Positions 45,830-55,018 of a stretch of 64,000 nucleotides of DNA are shown here, piece by piece. Each line of letters starts with the position of its first letter. Position 1 is the stretch's first letter. A program made the translations under genes and the position numbers. The stretch covers positions 124,001 through 188,000 of the forward strand of contig NZ_FUXZ01000003.1 of NCBI RefSeq assembly GCF_900167115.1, in the 5' to 3' direction. Under the pieces are notes generated by a model, which saw nothing but the letters and a program-made list of their open reading frames with translations, ran no database searches and was not told where the DNA came from. This DNA is from Eubacterium uniforme. Its GTDB lineage: Bacteria; Bacillota; Clostridia; Lachnospirales; Lachnospiraceae.

Positions 45830-46255
45830 TTAATGTTTAGTTATCTCTATATATTCCTTAGCCTCAAAATTTGTTTGCATAGTCCAAGTTGTACCAACAC
45901 AATTTGTCACACGAAAAACAGTAAGTAAATTATCTATCCCCATATCCTTCCATGCCTGTAAAAATTTACGTGTTGGATGTGCAAAAATATCCTCCCTAAG
46001 TTTCGGGCTATCATCTATATGTGCAACACCTCTTACTCGTAATTGAGTATCAGGACTGTTAAAACATATCTCAACATTTGGATTTTTCATAAGTTGCTTA
46101 CAAAAATCCTTTGTGTTAGCTGTATGAAATACTATTCCATCTTCATCTGCTTTAAAAAGTAAAATAGCTCTAACTCTAGGTTTATCATCCTCAACAGTAG
46201 CTACCTGCATTACAGGATTTGCATTCATAAAAGCAATCATTTCTTCTTTTGTCAT
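45830..46255 (-). CDS. Pyridoxamine 5'-phosphate oxidase-like FMN-binding protein
   Basis: 141 residues, one split-barrel domain: MQVATVEDDKPRVRAILLFKADEDGIVFHTANTKDFCKQLMKNPNVEICFN and a LRVRGVAHIDD strand. These fit the short PNPOx-like group that binds FMN or F420; most have unknown substrates and are not true PdxH. Near the pdxST locus by about 6 kb but not linked in an operon. Confidence 0.88.
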   Translation of the reverse strand: MTKEEMIAFMNANPVMQVATVEDDKPRVRAILLFKADEDGIVFHTANTKDFCKQLMKNPNVEICFNSPDTQLRVRGVAHIDDSPKLREDIFAHPTRKFLQAWKDMGIDNLLTVFRVTNCVGTTWTMQTNFEAKEYIEITKH

Positions 46256-46364
46256 AATATTTTCCTCCTATCAATTTTTGAATATTATAACAAACATAAT
46301 TTCAATATGCTTTATGAATCCTGCTTCGAATTTATATAATCCTGCAATTTTTTCATATCATCTT

Positions 46365-47195
46365 CTAAACATAATGTTTTTGATATTCTGTAGGTGACAT
46401 CCCCATCTTATCTGTAAAATATTTTGAGAAATGTGATAAACTTGAAAACCCACATGATTCTGCAACATCCGTCAATGATACATTTTTTCTTCGCATCATA
46501 TTTTGAGCTTTTTGAAGTCTAACTTCTAACAGATAATCAATCGGAGACACTCCAATCTCAGATTTAAACTTATGTGATAAACTTGATGAAGATATATAAG
46601 TTAATCTAGCCAGCTGTTCCACAGTGATTTTTTCAGAATAATGTTGCTCTATATAATGCTGTGCTCTAGCCACAGAATAATCTGAAGAAATTGCTCTCAT
46701 ATCCACCGATTCACCGAGCATACTTCTAATAATCCAATGGCCTATAAGAGTTTCATGTGCTCCTATAGTAACATTTGAATTTGGCATAGACTTTGAAGAT
46801 TCAAATGCAAACATATTCAAATATTTAAGAATATCATTACATATCTCAACATAAATATTATCATATTTAGGAATCACCTTTGAATCCACATCATACATAA
46901 AATAAATTTGTTCAAAAAAATCTTTCTCTATCAAAATAACATAATAATCATTTGATAATTCTTCATGAAATTTTATATACGGTGAACAGATTATAGATAC
47001 ATAATGATTATGATGTTTTGCTTGTAAATTAAAATCTATTACTATTCTATAAAACCCTAATTTATCATTAAAAACTTCCGAATCCTTACCGATTTTAGAT
47101 ATTGGAATCAAAAGACTCATATTAGATTGTGTAAATGTATCAAATTCCTTGTTTTCAACAAACAATTCAATCTTTTCCTTTACAGATTCATTCAT
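46365..47195 (-). CDS. AraC family transcriptional regulator
   Basis: 276 residues from the ATG at 47193-47195 (GGAGG upstream; a TTG six codons earlier overlaps the site). The C-terminal 100 residues carry two helix-turn-helix motifs: ITVEQLARLTYISSSSLSHKFKSEIGVSPIDYLLEVRLQKAQ and SLTDVAESCGFSSLSHFSKYFTDKMGMSPTEYQKHY. The N-terminal 170 residues are a ligand or dimerisation domain of unknown type, without an obvious cupin. Its opening resembles that of the DUF4003 protein. Confidence 0.92.
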   Translation of the reverse strand: MNESVKEKIELFVENKEFDTFTQSNMSLLIPISKIGKDSEVFNDKLGFYRIVIDFNLQAKHHNHYVSIICSPYIKFHEELSNDYYVILIEKDFFEQIYFMYDVDSKVIPKYDNIYVEICNDILKYLNMFAFESSKSMPNSNVTIGAHETLIGHWIIRSMLGESVDMRAISSDYSVARAQHYIEQHYSEKITVEQLARLTYISSSSLSHKFKSEIGVSPIDYLLEVRLQKAQNMMRRKNVSLTDVAESCGFSSLSHFSKYFTDKMGMSPTEYQKHYV

Positions 47196-47232
47196 TATCT
47201 TTCTTTCCTCCAATAAATCTTTTATAAATCAT

Positions 47233-48018
47233 TCATATACTAACTGAAATAAATAATCCATATTCCTTTGGAACATTTAATATGCCATCTTTCATGTGCT
47301 TTGCTAAAGCATCCTTAATCTCATCCCTAGGTATACTTTCTAGCGATGTCATATTTGAAAGTGAATAAATATAATCCACTATATCATCAAGATTAGTTAC
47401 TGCAAGTGAATCCTCATAATTAACTTTTGTAACTTCGCCAAAGAACTTTGATAGAGTCTCTCCACCATTTTGAAGAGTAAAACTCTTATCAACAGTATCC
47501 TCTACACCATACTTACCAAGCACCTTCGAAAGATACTCTATTATACCATGTTCTCCATATGTTGCACTATAAAAAAGTCCACCATTCTTCAAAACTCTTT
47601 TTACTTCTGATAAGCCCTTATTACGGTCTGGCACGTGATATAACATCATATTTGCTATAACAATATCAAATGTATCATCCTCATATGGGATGTTCTGTAT
47701 GTCAATTGCCTTATACTCAATATTATCTGCTTCGCCAATATTATCTCTAATTGTATCAACCATGCCTTCAGAGAAATCAGATAATACAATCTTTAAACAT
47801 TTCTTGATTAAATCTTCATGACCTTTCCACATGCTTCCTGTACCACAACCTAATTCAAGCACTTTCATTCCTTCTTCAATTTTATAATTTGAAACTATAA
47901 AATTACTAAATCCCTGTTTATTAGTCGAATACTTATCATGTATTGATATTCTTGTATTTAAATTTCCAGATGTAGCATACTGATTCTTAACATCTTTTGC
48001 GTTATTAATTGTTTCCAT
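47233..48018 (-). CDS. Class I SAM-dependent methyltransferase
   Basis: 261 residues. Motif I VLELGCGTGSMWKG, acidic strand IVLSDFSEGM, post-I IDIQNIPYEDDTFDIVIANMMLYHVPD and motif III KRVLKNGGLFYSATYG define a Methyltransf_11/25-like enzyme. Substrate unknown. It sits 9 nt after a GNAT gene with which it is probably co-transcribed. Confidence 0.9.
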   Translation of the reverse strand: METINNAKDVKNQYATSGNLNTRISIHDKYSTNKQGFSNFIVSNYKIEEGMKVLELGCGTGSMWKGHEDLIKKCLKIVLSDFSEGMVDTIRDNIGEADNIEYKAIDIQNIPYEDDTFDIVIANMMLYHVPDRNKGLSEVKRVLKNGGLFYSATYGEHGIIEYLSKVLGKYGVEDTVDKSFTLQNGGETLSKFFGEVTKVNYEDSLAVTNLDDIVDYIYSLSNMTSLESIPRDEIKDALAKHMKDGILNVPKEYGLFISVSI

Positions 48019-48027
48019 AGTCTTCTC

Positions 48028-48513
48028 CTATTCTGTCAATTCCATCCCCAAGTAACCACATGTAAATGGAAAAAAGTCAAACTTCTTAGTCCCTAGATGA
48101 ACAAATCCCTGATCTTCGTACCATTTTCTTAAAACTTTGTTTTCTTCAACAATACTTAGTATCATTTTACTACTATGTAATTCTTTTGCCTTACTGATAG
48201 CATCATCAAGTAATGCTTTTCCTATGTTCTTATGTCTATACTCTGGAAGTACACATAAACTTCCAACTTCACACATATCTTCATTAATCATTAAATTATA
48301 ATAACCAACTAGTTTCCCATCTTCAAAATATCCATACATAGGTCTGTGTTGTTCATACTTCCACTGTTTCATTTTATTTTCATCAGTAGCGAAAGCAGTG
48401 AATGCTGGTGCATTCTCCTTTGTAATATAAAATTCTTCTGCCACCGTCATAAAACTTTCTCTTATAACATTTATGCATTTTTCAAAATCATCTTCTGTAA
48501 TTTCTCTTATCAT
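48028..48513 (-). CDS. GNAT family N-acetyltransferase
   Basis: 161 residues from the ATG at 48511-48513 (GGAG 7 nt upstream). MIREITEDDFEKCINVIRESF opening; acetyl-CoA motif LCVLPEYRHKNIGKALLDDAISKAKELHSSKMILSIVEENKVLRKWYEDQGFVHLG. Substrate unknown. 13 nt after the next GNAT gene upstream. Confidence 0.9.
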   Translation of the reverse strand: MIREITEDDFEKCINVIRESFMTVAEEFYITKENAPAFTAFATDENKMKQWKYEQHRPMYGYFEDGKLVGYYNLMINEDMCEVGSLCVLPEYRHKNIGKALLDDAISKAKELHSSKMILSIVEENKVLRKWYEDQGFVHLGTKKFDFFPFTCGYLGMELTE

Positions 48514-48526
48514 AAACAATCTCCAT

Positions 48527-49090
48527 TTACTTCTTTACAATCCAATAGTCATAAAATTTTTTATTCTCTAGTCCATTCAAACAAACTTCACTTTTTGTAA
48601 AGCCAAACTTACTGAATGCTTCAATTCTTTCAACTGCATAAATTGGAACTTTAGAAATAATTTCATCACAATCAAAAAGCTCGTATGCTGGTTCAATAAT
48701 GATTGAAAGGATTTCGCTAATAGCATCTTCTCTTTCATATGCACTTCCAAGATCAAGTCTTAATACTCCAACTTCACCAAAATTACCATCCGACTCTCTG
48801 TGGAACAATTCAATTGTACCAACTGCTTTTCCTATACTTTTATCAATAATTGTCCATCTTACAAAATAACCTTCACCATAAGAATAAATCCAAAAATCAA
48901 TTGCTGAATCCATCCTCTCCTTTGTAGGATAATAGAAATTATCCCCATGACAATTATCGCTATTAAAGAATGGAAGCGCATTCTTATCAGAATAAACGCT
49001 TAATAATTCTTCTGAATCTTCTTTCTTTGTTAATCGTAATAACCACTTATCACTTTCAAAACCAGGACATACATCATATACATTTGCCAT
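48527..49090 (-). CDS. GNAT family N-acetyltransferase (RimJ/RimL-like)
   Basis: 187 residues. KWLLRLTKKEDSEELLSVYSDKNALPFFN start, central FVRWTIIDKSIGKAVGTIELF and EREDAISEILSIIIEPAYELFDCDEIISKV, with YAVERIEAFSKFGFTKSE at the end. This is the ribosomal-protein-type GNAT layout. Heads a three-gene run (GNAT-GNAT-methyltransferase) with short gaps and a GGAGG site. Confidence 0.82.
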   Translation of the reverse strand: MANVYDVCPGFESDKWLLRLTKKEDSEELLSVYSDKNALPFFNSDNCHGDNFYYPTKERMDSAIDFWIYSYGEGYFVRWTIIDKSIGKAVGTIELFHRESDGNFGEVGVLRLDLGSAYEREDAISEILSIIIEPAYELFDCDEIISKVPIYAVERIEAFSKFGFTKSEVCLNGLENKKFYDYWIVKK

Positions 49091-49216
49091 ACGAACACCT
49101 CCTACAATTTATATCTCATATCAATATACTTCTGAACTCTGTCTTCAAAATAAATCATTTACTCTAATCAAATCTCCTATAAAGATCCTTGCGTTTTAAT
49201 CCATTTCTTTTAATTC

Positions 49217-50041
49217 CTATTTGATGCTTTCTCCCTTTACCCTTTCATATAACCACTTAGCAACACCATCTTCATCATTACATGCTATAACGCCTGTTGC
49301 TATTTCCTTTAGTTCATCAACTGCATTCTCTACAGCATATGCTTCGTCAGCAATTTCAAACATATCAATATCATTAACACCATCACCAAATACAACGAGG
49401 CGATCACAGTTAAGCATATCTTTTAACTGTTTTATTGCATTTGCTTTAGATGCATTCTTTGGTATAATTTCAAGCCACTGATTTCCCGTATACATATCCT
49501 TTTGAAAAAAGCAATGATACTTATCCTTATACTTATCATAGAATGGCTTAAGTTTACTCTCATCATCAATAAGTGTTAGATAAAAAATCTCGCCTGCAAT
49601 TAGTTCTTCTAAACTTTTAATCGGTCTATATCTACTGTCATTTTCCCTTGTTAATGCAAATTCTAAAGTTACATCATTAACTTCATCAATATTAAATGTG
49701 AATCTTTCAACTCCATCAACATATGCATAAACAATAGGTGACAAATCATGTTCAATCAATTCTAAAACAACTTCTTTAATTTCTTCATCAAAGAAATTCT
49801 TCAAAAGCATTTCACCAGAAGCATTATCTCTAACAAATACTCCATTATATACAATCAAAGGAAAATCCGCTGTCATCCCTTCAGTTACTTTATGAGATGT
49901 ATTATATGAACGTGCTGTGGCATATGAAAAAAGTAAGCCTTCTTCAACAAGTTCATTAATAATTTTATTTGTAAAATCAGATGTCTTCTGGTTCGTTCTT
50001 AAAAGTGTACCATCAAGATCTGATACATATAATGTCTTCAT
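49217..50041 (-). CDS. HAD-IIB (Cof-type) phosphatase
   Basis: 274 residues. Motif I SDLDGTLLRTNQKTS, motif III lysine in KASKANAIKQLKDML region (NASKANAIKQL) and motif IV VVFGDGVNDIDMF are intact. The C2B cap lies between motifs I and III. Cof-type enzymes dephosphorylate sugar phosphates or FMN. It follows the TIM-barrel isomerase gene by 11 nt, which hints at a shared sugar-phosphate pathway. Confidence 0.92.
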   Translation of the reverse strand: MKTLYVSDLDGTLLRTNQKTSDFTNKIINELVEEGLLFSYATARSYNTSHKVTEGMTADFPLIVYNGVFVRDNASGEMLLKNFFDEEIKEVVLELIEHDLSPIVYAYVDGVERFTFNIDEVNDVTLEFALTRENDSRYRPIKSLEELIAGEIFYLTLIDDESKLKPFYDKYKDKYHCFFQKDMYTGNQWLEIIPKNASKANAIKQLKDMLNCDRLVVFGDGVNDIDMFEIADEAYAVENAVDELKEIATGVIACNDEDGVAKWLYERVKGESIK

Positions 50042-50052
50042 AAATCTCCACC

Positions 50053-50874
50053 TTATAAATTTTCCTTAAGCCAATCAACCGACTTTCTTAAAGCCTCAAT
50101 TGTCTTTGTTTCAAGAACACATCTTGCATTAACACCCTTTGCAAGCTGCAATCTTGCATGTAAATTTATCTCACCATCACCAAGTGCAAGGTGATTCTTT
50201 GGTGGTTCTTCTGAACCATCATGAATATGAAAATGCATAAGTTTATCTTCATGTTTTGTAATAAATGGAACATCAATTTCCTTTATTCCTTTTGAATGAC
50301 CAATATCCCAAGTTAAACCAAACTTATCATTTTCAAGCATGTAATCAATTGCCTTTTTTTCGTATTCTCTAAAACCATCAGTGTTTTCAATAACAATATT
50401 GATATCACTATCACCAATCCATTTTTCACACTTACATTTAAACTCAACAAATGACTTCATGTAAGTTTCAAAGTCCCTATCATACATTTGAACCTTTCTG
50501 TCAGGAAGAGTAATATATATACCATGATTCATATGCATATTTAATGTAAGAGGCTGACTTCTATCCCCATACTTATTCTTTAAAACTAAAAACTTTTTAG
50601 CAACCTCTATTGTTCTTCTCACAGTTTCAAGATAAGCATCTGTAACGAGTCTATTAAAGTCAGCAATATTCAAATTTTCATCAAGATGAATAGTGTAGTA
50701 AATTCCAGTTTTCTCAGCAAGTTCAATAAACTTCTCTGTATCTTCAAGCTTATCAATCTGATACTCAGGGAAATTCATGTTTAATTCAATGAACTTAAGT
50801 CCCAACTCTTTACACAAATTTACATTATCTTCAAGTGTACGATTTTCAATTAATGTTGGCATTCCAAACTGCAT
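50053..50874 (-). CDS. Sugar phosphate isomerase/epimerase-like TIM barrel
   Basis: 273 residues of the xylose-isomerase-like (AP endonuclease 2) superfamily. Metal-ligand strands are visible: INIVIENTDG (Glu), GLTWDIGHSKG (Asp, His), LMHFHIHDGS (His) and ARCVLETKT (Glu). Substrate unknown; neither a true xylose isomerase nor an obvious endonuclease IV. 11 nt separate it from the HAD gene downstream. Confidence 0.88.
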   Translation of the reverse strand: MQFGMPTLIENRTLEDNVNLCKELGLKFIELNMNFPEYQIDKLEDTEKFIELAEKTGIYYTIHLDENLNIADFNRLVTDAYLETVRRTIEVAKKFLVLKNKYGDRSQPLTLNMHMNHGIYITLPDRKVQMYDRDFETYMKSFVEFKCKCEKWIGDSDINIVIENTDGFREYEKKAIDYMLENDKFGLTWDIGHSKGIKEIDVPFITKHEDKLMHFHIHDGSEEPPKNHLALGDGEINLHARLQLAKGVNARCVLETKTIEALRKSVDWLKENL

Positions 50875-50885
50875 ATACTACCTCC

Positions 50886-51896
50886 TTATTTTGTGTTTCT
50901 CTTTCTTTTCTTGACTTCTTTCTCCACACCTTTAATACTCTTTAAATATTCTTCTTCTACCGGTGACAAGGTAATCTCCTGATACTTTCGATACTCTGTC
51001 TTCGCCTTCTTCATAGCCTCTTCATGGCTAACCTTTCCTGGTCCCTCTAATAGTTTTCGATTTCCGGAAGTAAGAATAGCATCCAACTGTTCTACATAAT
51101 CGCTCATATACATCGGTTTATGCTCTATAGCATTGATTTCTGCCAAGTCAAAGTAACCAGATACAAGGTTATTAAGAATTTTCAGTTCATCCTCTTTTAA
51201 ATAATTCTTCGCTATTCCAATATCTTTTAATGCTGGTAACTCTCCAGCAAATGAAGTTAATCCCATAAATGGTTCTTCAGCATCTGCTCTTTCATATATC
51301 ACTTCTGCTGCAGTATGACCATGTACTGCATAATGTAACTTATTCTGAACAATTTTAAAGAACTGTACTGATTCATCACTTCTAGGGTTATAGTCCACAC
51401 TAGTTGCATAAAGATCTAAAACCTGTCTGTAAAGTACCTTTTCGGAAGAACGGATATCACGTATTCTATCTAAAAGTTCCTTCCAATAATTTCCACCACC
51501 GTTTCCTTTTAGCCGTTCATCATCCATGGCAAATCCTTTGATAATATATTCCTTTAATACAGAATTTGCCCATATTCGAAACTGGGTACCTCTCTGAGAT
51601 TTCACGCGGTATCCCACAGAAATAATGACATCAAGATTAAAATATTCAAGATTACGTTCTACCTTTCTTCCCCCCTCGTTTTGAACTGTTGCAAAAAATG
51701 CAACAGTTGACTCACGAACCAGTTCTCCTTCTTTAAAAATCTTATTAATATGTCTAGAAATCGTAGATTTATCTCTCTGAAACAGCTCAGCCATTTGGTC
51801 TATCGTCAGCCATACCGTCTCATTTTGTAGACTAACCTCTAATCTACTCAATCCGTCCTCCGTCTGGTAGATAACTACTTCGCCCTTATTATCCAT
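50886..51896 (-). CDS. RhuM family protein
   Basis: 336 residues. Matches RhuM: VVIYQTEDGLSRLEVSLQNETVWLTIDQMAELFQRDKSTISRHINKIFKEGEL (helix-turn-helix-like N-domain), STVAFFATVQNEGGRKVERNLEYFNLDVIISVGYRVKSQRGTQFRIWAN, then a Fic/DOC-like C-part with YAVHGHTAAEVIYERADAEEPFMGL. RhuM was named from a Salmonella pathogenicity island; function is unknown, and homologues often travel on mobile DNA. Here it stands alone without a restriction, integrase or phage gene beside it. Confidence 0.9.
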   Translation of the reverse strand: MDNKGEVVIYQTEDGLSRLEVSLQNETVWLTIDQMAELFQRDKSTISRHINKIFKEGELVRESTVAFFATVQNEGGRKVERNLEYFNLDVIISVGYRVKSQRGTQFRIWANSVLKEYIIKGFAMDDERLKGNGGGNYWKELLDRIRDIRSSEKVLYRQVLDLYATSVDYNPRSDESVQFFKIVQNKLHYAVHGHTAAEVIYERADAEEPFMGLTSFAGELPALKDIGIAKNYLKEDELKILNNLVSGYFDLAEINAIEHKPMYMSDYVEQLDAILTSGNRKLLEGPGKVSHEEAMKKAKTEYRKYQEITLSPVEEEYLKSIKGVEKEVKKRKRNTK

Positions 51897-52059
51897 TGTC
51901 TAAATATCTCCTTACATTAGCCATTTAAGTTCTTCCTCATAATACATATTTAATTATACAACAAGAACATATGTTTGTCTATATCATTCATTAAACCAAA
52001 GCAGATAAAACATTATATTTCCTCTTCAAGAAATATGTAACAGAATATAAAATCCAAGA

Positions 52060-52087
52060 AAAGCCCAGAGATTTCTCCCTGGGCCAT
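52060..52087 (-). terminator. Terminator of the ATP-binding protein gene
   Basis: On the minus strand GCCCAGG/CTGGGC arms (around 52064-52086) are followed by TTTTCTTGG. It lies about 20 nt past the stop at 52103. Confidence 0.7.
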
Positions 52088-52102
52088 AAATATCCTAATA
52101 AA

Positions 52103-52762
52103 CTATTTAGAGAGTTCCTTATCAAATCCTAAGTATTCCTCAACAAGTCTCGCCGTCTCCTCAACACTTCTTTTATTATCTCTCTCAAGCCAGAAGTATG
52201 AGCTTTTCTTTATATCAGTATAAGCCTTAAAATTCAATGAATATAATGTCTTATTAACCGTATCCTTAGCCTTTTCAAAATCAGTAGCACTATGAATAAA
52301 ATCATTAAATCCCTGATGGTCAGGTCTGTTACAGTAATCCTCACATAACTGCTTTGGATCCTTAATCATAAAAACTATTCTTGATGGATCTGTAATTTCC
52401 TCAGCTTCCTCAATAGGAAGATTGCAATCACAGATAATTGGTCCATTTGCTGAAAGTCTTATAAGGTCAAGCACTATAAAGTCCCACTGTTCTCTCGCAT
52501 TCTGAATTAACCAGCTCTTATACTCCTCAACAGTTCTTCCAAAGAATTCATCCGCATCAGCAAATTCCGTATTCATAGCCTGCTGATACTTTTCATCCGA
52601 CATCTCCTTATGAAGATCAAAGTGTTCATCAACATCATACACTGGAATGTTATACTTCTTTCCAAGTGCCTTTGAAACAGTTGACTTACCTCCTGTTGGT
52701 GTACCTGATACATAATAAACGTTCTCTAAATATTTTTTAATTACATTGTCCTGAAATATCAT
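52103..52762 (-). CDS. P-loop kinase-like ATP-binding protein
   Basis: 219 residues from the ATG at 52760-52762 (AGGAG 7 nt upstream). Walker A is GTPTGGKST in YYVSGTPTGGKSTVSKALGKKYNIPVYDVDEHFDLH, followed by a shikimate- or gluconate-kinase-like DVDEHF acidic motif and WDFIVLDLIRLSA. It looks like a small-molecule kinase of unclear substrate. Confidence 0.7.
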   Translation of the reverse strand: MIFQDNVIKKYLENVYYVSGTPTGGKSTVSKALGKKYNIPVYDVDEHFDLHKEMSDEKYQQAMNTEFADADEFFGRTVEEYKSWLIQNAREQWDFIVLDLIRLSANGPIICDCNLPIEEAEEITDPSRIVFMIKDPKQLCEDYCNRPDHQGFNDFIHSATDFEKAKDTVNKTLYSLNFKAYTDIKKSSYFWLERDNKRSVEETARLVEEYLGFDKELSK

Positions 52763-52920
52763 AATTTTTCTCCTTTTGATAAATATGTTTCTTAATTGCG
52801 CATGAAAGCATGAAACCATTTACCAAACAGCTTCATGCAATTAGATATTTCTTAATCTTAAAAATGTTACCATAATTCTACTTCCTTTCAAATTTATTAT
52901 ATGTAAAACCAGTTTTCTGG

Positions 52921-53463
52921 TTATACTATCTGCTTACAAAACTCTAATAACTCTCCTTTTCTTGGTTCAAGGTCTTCCTTAAACTCAACAGAACAGAAAC
53001 CTAAATTTCCGCTACATTCTATTTCAAGGTGTCCATAGAAATGTTCAATACTCTGAATAATTCTTTCGCACTCTCTCATGCTTGGACCTGTTCTTAATGC
53101 AATAGAATATCCTTTCTTACCTGCACTAATTGATGCATGTGGTTCATGAGTATTGCACCAAGGTGTACATCTGTCGATAAAGGCCTTAAACTGACCCGGT
53201 ACATCTGCCCAGTATGAAGGTGATACCGAAATAATAGTATCAGCATCTTCGAATTCATCCATAAGAATCTGAACATCATCATGCATAATACATTCACCTG
53301 TTTCATGACAAGCTCGACAACCTCTACAATAATCAAACTTATAATCCTCAATACAGATAGATTTTACATCATATCTATCTGCTATCTCCTCTGAAACAGT
53401 CTTTACAATTTCTGCAGTCGCCCCCGTCTTAACCGGACTACAATTAATTATTAAAGCTTTCAT
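52921..53463 (-). CDS. NADPH-dependent FMN reductase / flavodoxin-like oxidoreductase
   Basis: 180 residues. Flavodoxin fold: IINCSPVKTGATAEIVKTV binds the FMN phosphate; VSPSYWADVPGQFKAFIDR is the typical flavin loop. A CRGCRACHETGEC cysteine cluster resembles iron-sulfur flavoproteins but its length (180) and spacing are those of ordinary NAD(P)H oxidoreductases, so an iron-sulfur cluster is only possible. The divergent neighbour is TetR-type. Confidence 0.88.
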   Translation of the reverse strand: MKALIINCSPVKTGATAEIVKTVSEEIADRYDVKSICIEDYKFDYCRGCRACHETGECIMHDDVQILMDEFEDADTIISVSPSYWADVPGQFKAFIDRCTPWCNTHEPHASISAGKKGYSIALRTGPSMRECERIIQSIEHFYGHLEIECSGNLGFCSVEFKEDLEPRKGELLEFCKQIV

Positions 53464-53586
53464 TTAATTTTACATCTCCCATTTTTTTTACAATTGACTA
53501 GTAATCAATTTTTCCGTCCATTATTTATCCTAATATTATACATCATTTGCTGCTATTATGTATACATCTTTATTTTTTGTGTATCA

Positions 53587-54168
53587 TTACCCTTTATTTT
53601 TCATAGTTTTCTCAGCATACTGGCCAATACGTGCACAGTATATGGTTAGAGTTTTTACTATTTCTTTTGGATCATCCTTCATGTCTCCATGAACCCAGGC
53701 GCAAACAACATTCCATATTGCACCAACATTAAACATAATAATGTATTTTACATCAAGGCCCTCAAAGAATGTATCCGGAACCATTCCTGATAATTCAATC
53801 TCCTTATGACGTCTTAAAATATATTCATTAATCTTATTAACTACCTTATACATAAGGTTATTCTTATCAAGTAACTTTATTACTCTCTTATGCGTAATAC
53901 AAAATTTCACAAGCACATCTGGAACTGATTTATATGATGTAAAAAATAGTTCTTTTATATAGTCATCCATTACTGAATTTATAATCGCATCGAGAAGATC
54001 TTCCTTCGAATCAAAATTTCTATAGAATGTCTTTCTAACTACTCCTGCTTCAAGAACTATCTGCTTAACAGTTATGTCATTATATGATTCTTTTTCCATA
54101 AGTCTAAGCATCGCTTCAGTTATCTCCTGCTTTGATCTTATGGCGCTAGGATTACTGGATTCATTCAT
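53587..54168 (-). CDS. TetR/AcrR family regulator
   Basis: 193 residues from the ATG at 54166-54168 (GGGAGG 7 nt upstream). N-terminal helix-turn-helix ITEAMLRLMEKESYNDITVKQIVLEAGVVRKTFYRNFDSKEDLLDAII; the C-terminal ligand domain is of the TetR_C_7-like type (FFTSYKSVPDVLVKFCITHKRVIKLLDK). It is divergent from the ABC exporter at 54339 and probably controls it. Confidence 0.92.
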   Translation of the reverse strand: MNESSNPSAIRSKQEITEAMLRLMEKESYNDITVKQIVLEAGVVRKTFYRNFDSKEDLLDAIINSVMDDYIKELFFTSYKSVPDVLVKFCITHKRVIKLLDKNNLMYKVVNKINEYILRRHKEIELSGMVPDTFFEGLDVKYIIMFNVGAIWNVVCAWVHGDMKDDPKEIVKTLTIYCARIGQYAEKTMKNKG

Positions 54169-54338
54169 AAATATACCTCCCAAACCTTATTTTTTGGTCT
54201 ATTTTCGAAAAAGACACACATCCTATAAATTCGTGTCTCTTTTAGCAAATTCATTGACTTGATACATTTTTTATTATAAATATAATTACAAAAATATACA
54301 AGTGTGTCACATTTATATAAATGATTTAAGGAGGATTT
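54169..54338. promoter_or_regulatory. Divergent control region of tetR and the ABC exporter
   Basis: The plus-strand promoter is TTGACT (54254-54259) with a -10 of TATAAA or TAAATA at 54275-54282. The word GTGTGTC occurs on the minus strand at 54219-54213 and on the plus strand at 54302-54308, and AGACAC/GTGTCT (54212-54238) form an inverted repeat. These are candidate TetR operators. GGAGG precedes the ABC gene. Confidence 0.45.
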
Positions 54339-54998
54339 ATGATTTATTTAAAAAATATAGTAAAAAAATACAAATCAGGTAGTGAGGAAATCTCCGCTCT
54401 TAACGATGTCTCAGCAGAAATCAAATCAGGAGAATTAACAGTTATACTTGGTCCATCCGGCTCTGGGAAAAGTACAATGCTTAACCTTCTTGGTGGCATG
54501 GACAGACCATCAAGTGGGCAAATACTAATAAACAATAAAGATTTATCAAATTTTTCAGACAAACAACTTACAAACTACAGAAGAAAAAATGTTGGATTTG
54601 TTTTCCAGTTTTACAACTTAGTAGAAAATTTAAATACATATGAAAATGTAGGAATCGCAGCTAATCTTAACGGTAACATTGATAAGGTTGAAGAAATAAT
54701 AAAAGATGTTGGACTAGAAAAAAGAATGAAAAATTTTCCAAATCAATTATCCGGTGGTGAAATGCAACGTGTTGCAATAGCAAGAGCTGTAGCTAAATCT
54801 CCAAAACTACTTCTATGCGATGAACCAACTGGAGCTTTAGATGTAGCAACCGGCGATAAGATATTTCATTTGCTGAAGAAATACTCAAAGAATGAAGACA
54901 CTGCGGTCGTTGTTGTTACTCATAATCCTGAAGTTGCAAAGATTGCTGATCACGTTATAAGACTTCAGGATGGAAAGATTTATTCAGATGAAAAATAG
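54339..54998 (+). CDS. ABC transporter ATP-binding protein (MacB/LolD type)
   Basis: 219 residues. Walker [11 protein letters not shown]-loop [13 protein letters not shown], signature LSGGEMQR, Walker [12 protein letters not shown] and switch His in [11 protein letters not shown], the pattern of type VII MacB-like exporters. It pairs with the FtsX-type permease 20 nt downstream. Substrate may be a lipid, peptide or antibiotic. Confidence 0.95.
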   Translation: MIYLKNIVKKYKSGSEEISALNDVSAEIKSGELTVILGPSGSGKSTMLNLLGGMDRPSSGQILINNKDLSNFSDKQLTNYRRKNVGFVFQFYNLVENLNTYENVGIAANLNGNIDKVEEIIKDVGLEKRMKNFPNQLSGGEMQRVAIARAVAKSPKLLLCDEPTGALDVATGDKIFHLLKKYSKNEDTAVVVVTHNPEVAKIADHVIRLQDGKIYSDEK

Positions 54999-55018
54999 AA
55001 CATAGAAAGGATTTAGAT

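Noticed and set aside
49097-49150. Short ORF (16-18 codons) just before the GNAT gene at 48527-49090
   Set aside because: No ribosome binding site and too short to separate from chance. It may be only leader sequence.
52820-52920. GCATGAAA-type short repeats upstream of the P-loop gene
   Set aside because: Imperfect 7-8-bp words in AT-rich DNA without regular spacing.
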